Of a stretch of DNA of 64,000 nt, positions 61,455 to 64,000 are shown in pieces. Origin of the DNA: Tatumella sp. JGM91. Its GTDB lineage: Bacteria; Pseudomonadota; Gammaproteobacteria; Enterobacterales; Enterobacteriaceae. Position numbers and translations under genes: made by a program. Below the pieces are notes generated by a model that did not search any database, was not told the DNA's origin, and saw nothing but the letters and a program-made list of their open reading frames with translations. Positions within the stretch are counted from its first letter, which is position 1. Every line of letters begins with the position of its first letter. The stretch spans positions 62,001-126,000 of the forward strand of contig NZ_JAERJP010000007.1 in the NCBI RefSeq assembly GCF_018257575.1, read 5' to 3'.

Positions 61455-62087
61455 TTAACGGGTACCGTAGACGACGATGGTTTTCCCGTGGGCTGAAATC
61501 AGGTTCTGATCTTCCAGCATTTTCAGGATCCGGCCGACGGTTTCGCGGGAACAACCGACGATTTGGCCGATCTCCTGACGGGTAATTTTGATCTGCATTC
61601 CGTCAGGATGAGTCATTGCATCGGGCTGACGTGCCAGGTTAAGCAGGGTCTGGGCAATGCGTCCGGTAACGTCAAGAAAGGCCAGATTACCGACTTTTTC
61701 CGACGTTACCTGTAAACGGCGTGCCATCTGTGATGATAAGCGCATCAGAATTTCGGGATTCACCTGAATAAGCTGACGGAATTTCTTGTAAGAAATCTCC
61801 GCAACCTCACAGGCAACTTTGGCGCGCACCCAGGCAGTACGTTCCTGGCCTTCCTCAAATAATCCCAGTTCTCCAATAAAATCGCCCTGATTCAGATAAG
61901 AGAGGATCATCTCTTTTCCTTCTTCATCTTTAATCAGAACGGCAACGGAGCCTTTCACTATATAATAGAGAGTTTCCGCTTTTTCACCCTGATGGATCAG
62001 GGTGCTTTTGGAGGGATATTTGTGAATATGACAATGGGACAGGAACCATTCTAATGTAGGGTCTGTTTGTGGTTTACCAAGAACCAT
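61455..62087 (-). CDS. crp: cAMP-activated global transcriptional regulator CRP
   Basis: Global regulator of carbon use. The 210 residues (same as E. coli) show the cyclic-nucleotide pocket [19 protein letters not shown], the C-helix [20 protein letters not shown] and the recognition helix region [23 protein letters not shown] 62087 has AAGGA 11 bases upstream (AAGGATACAAGAGA-ATG) and gives the family start [20 protein letters not shown]; the 37 extra codons upstream in frame are leader. In this window ugp, gnt and glp genes are likely targets. Divergent from yhfA. Confidence 0.98.
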   Translation of the reverse strand: MVLGKPQTDPTLEWFLSHCHIHKYPSKSTLIHQGEKAETLYYIVKGSVAVLIKDEEGKEMILSYLNQGDFIGELGLFEEGQERTAWVRAKVACEVAEISYKKFRQLIQVNPEILMRLSSQMARRLQVTSEKVGNLAFLDVTGRIAQTLLNLARQPDAMTHPDGMQIKITRQEIGQIVGCSRETVGRILKMLEDQNLISAHGKTIVVYGTR

Positions 62088-62388
62088 TCTCTTGTATCCT
62101 TCTGTTGTAATCGTGCCGGAAACACAGGGGGTAAGATCCTGTGGGGCTTTGAAATCATAGGGCTTTTTTGTCTGACATTCGCGGTGACCCAGTGACACTT
62201 ACTCTGGTGAAGACGACCGTTTTGCCATGGTTGTAATCGGGTAAAAATTATCTACCCCTCTGTTTGTAGCATACCCTGAGGAAACTGTCTCCTGTTGTAT
62301 TGTCTGGCCCGGGTCATTGCCCGCAGATTGCCGTTTATCCTGTGAAGGAGTAATCTGATAGATATTTAATAAACTGAGAGTAAGAACA
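62088..62388. promoter_or_regulatory. crp-yhfA divergent intergenic region
   Basis: Three hundred bases without a gene, as expected for the long crp leader. On the crp strand GATAAT (near 62245-62250) is a likely -10 with a poor -35, typical of an activator-dependent promoter. In E. coli crp is autoregulated by CRP through sites here and a divergent transcript; TGTCAC-TGGG-TCACC motifs near 62183-62198 may be such a site, but the match is weak. Confidence 0.4.
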
Positions 62389-62793
62389 ATGCAGGCACGC
62401 GTAAAATGGGTTGAAGGGTTGAGTTTTATCGGGGAATCAGCCTCGGGACATCAGGTCCTTATGGATGGTAATGCCGGTGACAAAGCTCCCAGCCCGATGG
62501 AAATGGTTTTGATGGCTACCGGAAGCTGTAGTGCCATTGACGTGGTGTCTATTTTGCAGAAAGGCCGTCATGATGTGACAGACTGTGAAGTTAAACTGAC
62601 ATCGCAGCGTCGCGAAGAAGCGCCGCGTCTGTTTACCCATATTAATCTTCACTTTATTGTCACCGGGCATAACCTGGCCGATACAGCGGTAGAGCGTGCA
62701 GTTTCACTTTCGGCTGAAAAATATTGCTCGGTTGCTTTAATGCTGGGTAAAGGGGTTGATGTTACCCACAGTGTTGAAGTGATAAGTCTGTAA
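62389..62793 (+). CDS. yhfA: OsmC family protein YhfA
   Basis: OsmC/Ohr-like fold; family members are peroxiredoxins acting on organic hydroperoxides, but the role of YhfA is not defined. The 134 residues (same as E. coli) have the two conserved cysteines in ATGSCSAIDVVSIL and EKYCSVALML, and the pattern DGNAGDKAPSPMEMVLMA. Divergent from crp and convergent with prkB. Confidence 0.93.
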   Translation: MQARVKWVEGLSFIGESASGHQVLMDGNAGDKAPSPMEMVLMATGSCSAIDVVSILQKGRHDVTDCEVKLTSQRREEAPRLFTHINLHFIVTGHNLADTAVERAVSLSAEKYCSVALMLGKGVDVTHSVEVISL

Positions 62794-62802
62794 GTTCATG
62801 GT

Positions 62803-62828
62803 GTCCGGATGCTGTCTGGCATCCGGAC
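62803..62828. terminator. Bidirectional hairpin between yhfA and prkB
   Basis: GTCCGGATGC (62803-62812) pairs perfectly with GCATCCGGAC (62819-62828) around a 6-base loop; no long T-run. Confidence 0.7.
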
Positions 62829-62831
62829 GTA

Positions 62832-63701
62832 TTAGCGGGGAGCGCGCTGTTCGATCAATTGTTTCACCAGCGGTGTCATAATCAGCTCCATGGCCAGCCC
62901 CATCTTGCCTCCCGGCACGACCAGCGTATTGATATGTGAAATAAATGCCCCGTGGATCATCGCCAGTAAATACGGGAAATTAATCTCTTCCAACCCCCGG
63001 AAATGGATCACCACCAAACTCTCATCCAGTGAAGGGATGGTCTTTGCTGAGAACGGATTAGACGTATCAACCGTCGGTACCCGCTGAAAGTTAATATGGG
63101 TCCGGGAAAATTGCGGAGTGATATAGTTAATATAGTCATCCATCGACCGTACCACCGAATCCATCACCGCTTCACGGGAGTGGCCGCGTTCGCCGGTGTC
63201 TCTGACCAGTTTCTGAATCCATTCCAGATTAACGATCGGTACCACACCGACCATCAAATCAACTTTGTCAGCAACGTTGTGTTGTCCGGTAACAATACCG
63301 CCGTGTAATCCTTCATAGAACAAGACATCCGTATTCTCCGGTAAAGGTTGCCAGGGGGTGAAGGTACCGGGCTGCTGTTTCCAGGGCACTGCTTCATCAT
63401 AGGTATGTAAATATTTACGTGAGCGACCGGTACCCTGGCGGGCATATTCGGTAAAGGTCTGTTCCAGCAGAGAGAAGTCATTGGCCTCGGGCCCAAAATA
63501 ACTGATATGCCTCCCCAGATCCCGTGCTTTGCGGATAGCAACATCCATCTCTGGCCGGCTATACCGGTGAAAACTGTCTCCTTCCACTTCTGCGGCACGG
63601 ATATTCAGTTGCTGGAAAATTTTACGAAAGGCGAGGCTGGTAGTACTTGTTCCGGCACCGCTGGAACCGGTAACGGCAATGATAGGATGCCTTGCTGACA
63701 T
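62832..63701 (-). CDS. prkB: Phosphoribulokinase-like protein PrkB
   Basis: P-loop kinase of the uridine kinase/phosphoribulokinase family. Enterobacteria have no Calvin cycle, so the physiological substrate is uncertain. The 289 residues (same as E. coli) contain P-loop VTGSSGAGTSTTSLAFRKIF (a GTS variant in place of GKS), VEGDSFHRYSRPEMD, VLFYEGLHGG and DLMVGVVPIVNLEWIQKL. The lysine of the usual GxxGxGK(S/T) motif is replaced by threonine, as is typical of this subfamily. It precedes convergent yhfA, with yheU upstream on the same strand. Confidence 0.93.
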   Translation of the reverse strand: MSARHPIIAVTGSSGAGTSTTSLAFRKIFQQLNIRAAEVEGDSFHRYSRPEMDVAIRKARDLGRHISYFGPEANDFSLLEQTFTEYARQGTGRSRKYLHTYDEAVPWKQQPGTFTPWQPLPENTDVLFYEGLHGGIVTGQHNVADKVDLMVGVVPIVNLEWIQKLVRDTGERGHSREAVMDSVVRSMDDYINYITPQFSRTHINFQRVPTVDTSNPFSAKTIPSLDESLVVIHFRGLEEINFPYLLAMIHGAFISHINTLVVPGGKMGLAMELIMTPLVKQLIEQRAPR

Positions 63702-63793
63702 AACGTTATGCTCCCTGAACCAATACGGCTGACAGCATTGTTAACATGTCTGGCCGCGGGTGTCATCTGTCGTAGTACGGGACAAATCCGCGG

Positions 63794-64000
63794 TTAACCG
63801 AAATTACGCGCTGGCATCAGTGTGACTGACTCATGTAATTCCGACCACACCACGACGATTTCCCCGGCGGTGAGCTGCCGGTGAATATCGGCCGTTTTTT
63901 CTGACAATGAACGCTCCTGTTCACCATAGTCTGTGCCTTCTCTGAGGACAAAAGACTCAATCAGATTATTCAGCGTATCAGGATCTATTTGCTGCCATGG
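63794..64000 (-). CDS. yheU: YheU family small protein, N-terminus cut by window edge
   Basis: Function unknown (UPF0270). Sixty-eight residues are visible on the reverse strand, from [20 protein letters not shown] to the stop at 63794-63796, including [12 protein letters not shown] and [18 protein letters not shown]. The E. coli protein is about 72 residues, so only some three N-terminal residues lie outside. It stands next to prkB as in E. coli. Confidence 0.9.
   Translation of the reverse strand, partial: PWQQIDPDTLNNLIESFVLREGTDYGEQERSLSEKTADIHRQLTAGEIVVVWSELHESVTLMPARNFG

Noticed and set aside
61384..61554. In-frame extension of yhfK by 57 codons
   Set aside because: It overlaps the 3' end of crp in another frame and does not match the YhfK family start.
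62088..62198. In-frame extension of crp by 37 codons
   Set aside because: CRP is 210 residues with start MVLGKPQT; the extension lies in the crp leader and has no ribosome site.

Overview
The window is a continuous stretch of core chromosome from a gamma-proteobacterium of the order Enterobacterales. Gene content, gene order and near-identical protein motifs (ProP, CRP, OmpR, NfuA, PBP1a, Tex) match the yhhQ-to-prkB region of the Escherichia coli map. Many linking genes present in E. coli are absent, and hemB and proP lie at the left end. I take it to be a non-coliform member, possibly Erwiniaceae (Pantoea/Tatumella-like); the genus cannot be fixed by reading. I see no insertion sequence, prophage, CRISPR array, tRNA or rRNA gene, and no clearly broken gene.

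Left part (1-11.9 kb): partial hemB, proP, dcrB, yhhQ, tusA, yhhN, yhhM, yhhL and rsmD, then the ftsY-ftsE-ftsX operon (membrane targeting and divisome), rpoH (heat-shock sigma factor) and panM. The rpoH leader keeps a sigma-E-type promoter and a DnaA box.

Nutrient part (11.9-30.5 kb): ugpBAECQ (glycerol-3-phosphate and glycerophosphodiester uptake) behind an array of Pho boxes; yhhA; the iron-stress small RNA ryhB behind a Fur box; yhhW; gntR-gntK-gntU (gluconate); yhgN; asd; glpD divergent from glpE-glpG-glpR; nfuA, gntX, bioH; then two small genes (a DUF1471 secreted protein and an antibiotic-biosynthesis-monooxygenase-like enzyme) where E. coli carries feoABC.

Middle part (30.5-48.6 kb): tex (yhgF), greB, ompR-envZ, pckA, hslO, hslR, igaA, nudE, mrcA, and a complete hofMNOPQ operon for a competence-type DNA uptake machine.

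Right part (48.6-64 kb): aroK-aroB-damX-dam-rpe-gph-trpS, tsgA, ppiA, pabA, argD, yhfK, crp, yhfA, prkB, and yheU cut by the right edge.

The most informative non-coding elements are ryhB, the ugp Pho boxes, the rpoH promoter region, the GlpR and GntR operators, an unassigned palindrome before the monooxygenase-like gene, and many convergent bidirectional terminators. I found no convincing new multi-gene system. The points worth a second look are regulatory elements and local gene replacements.
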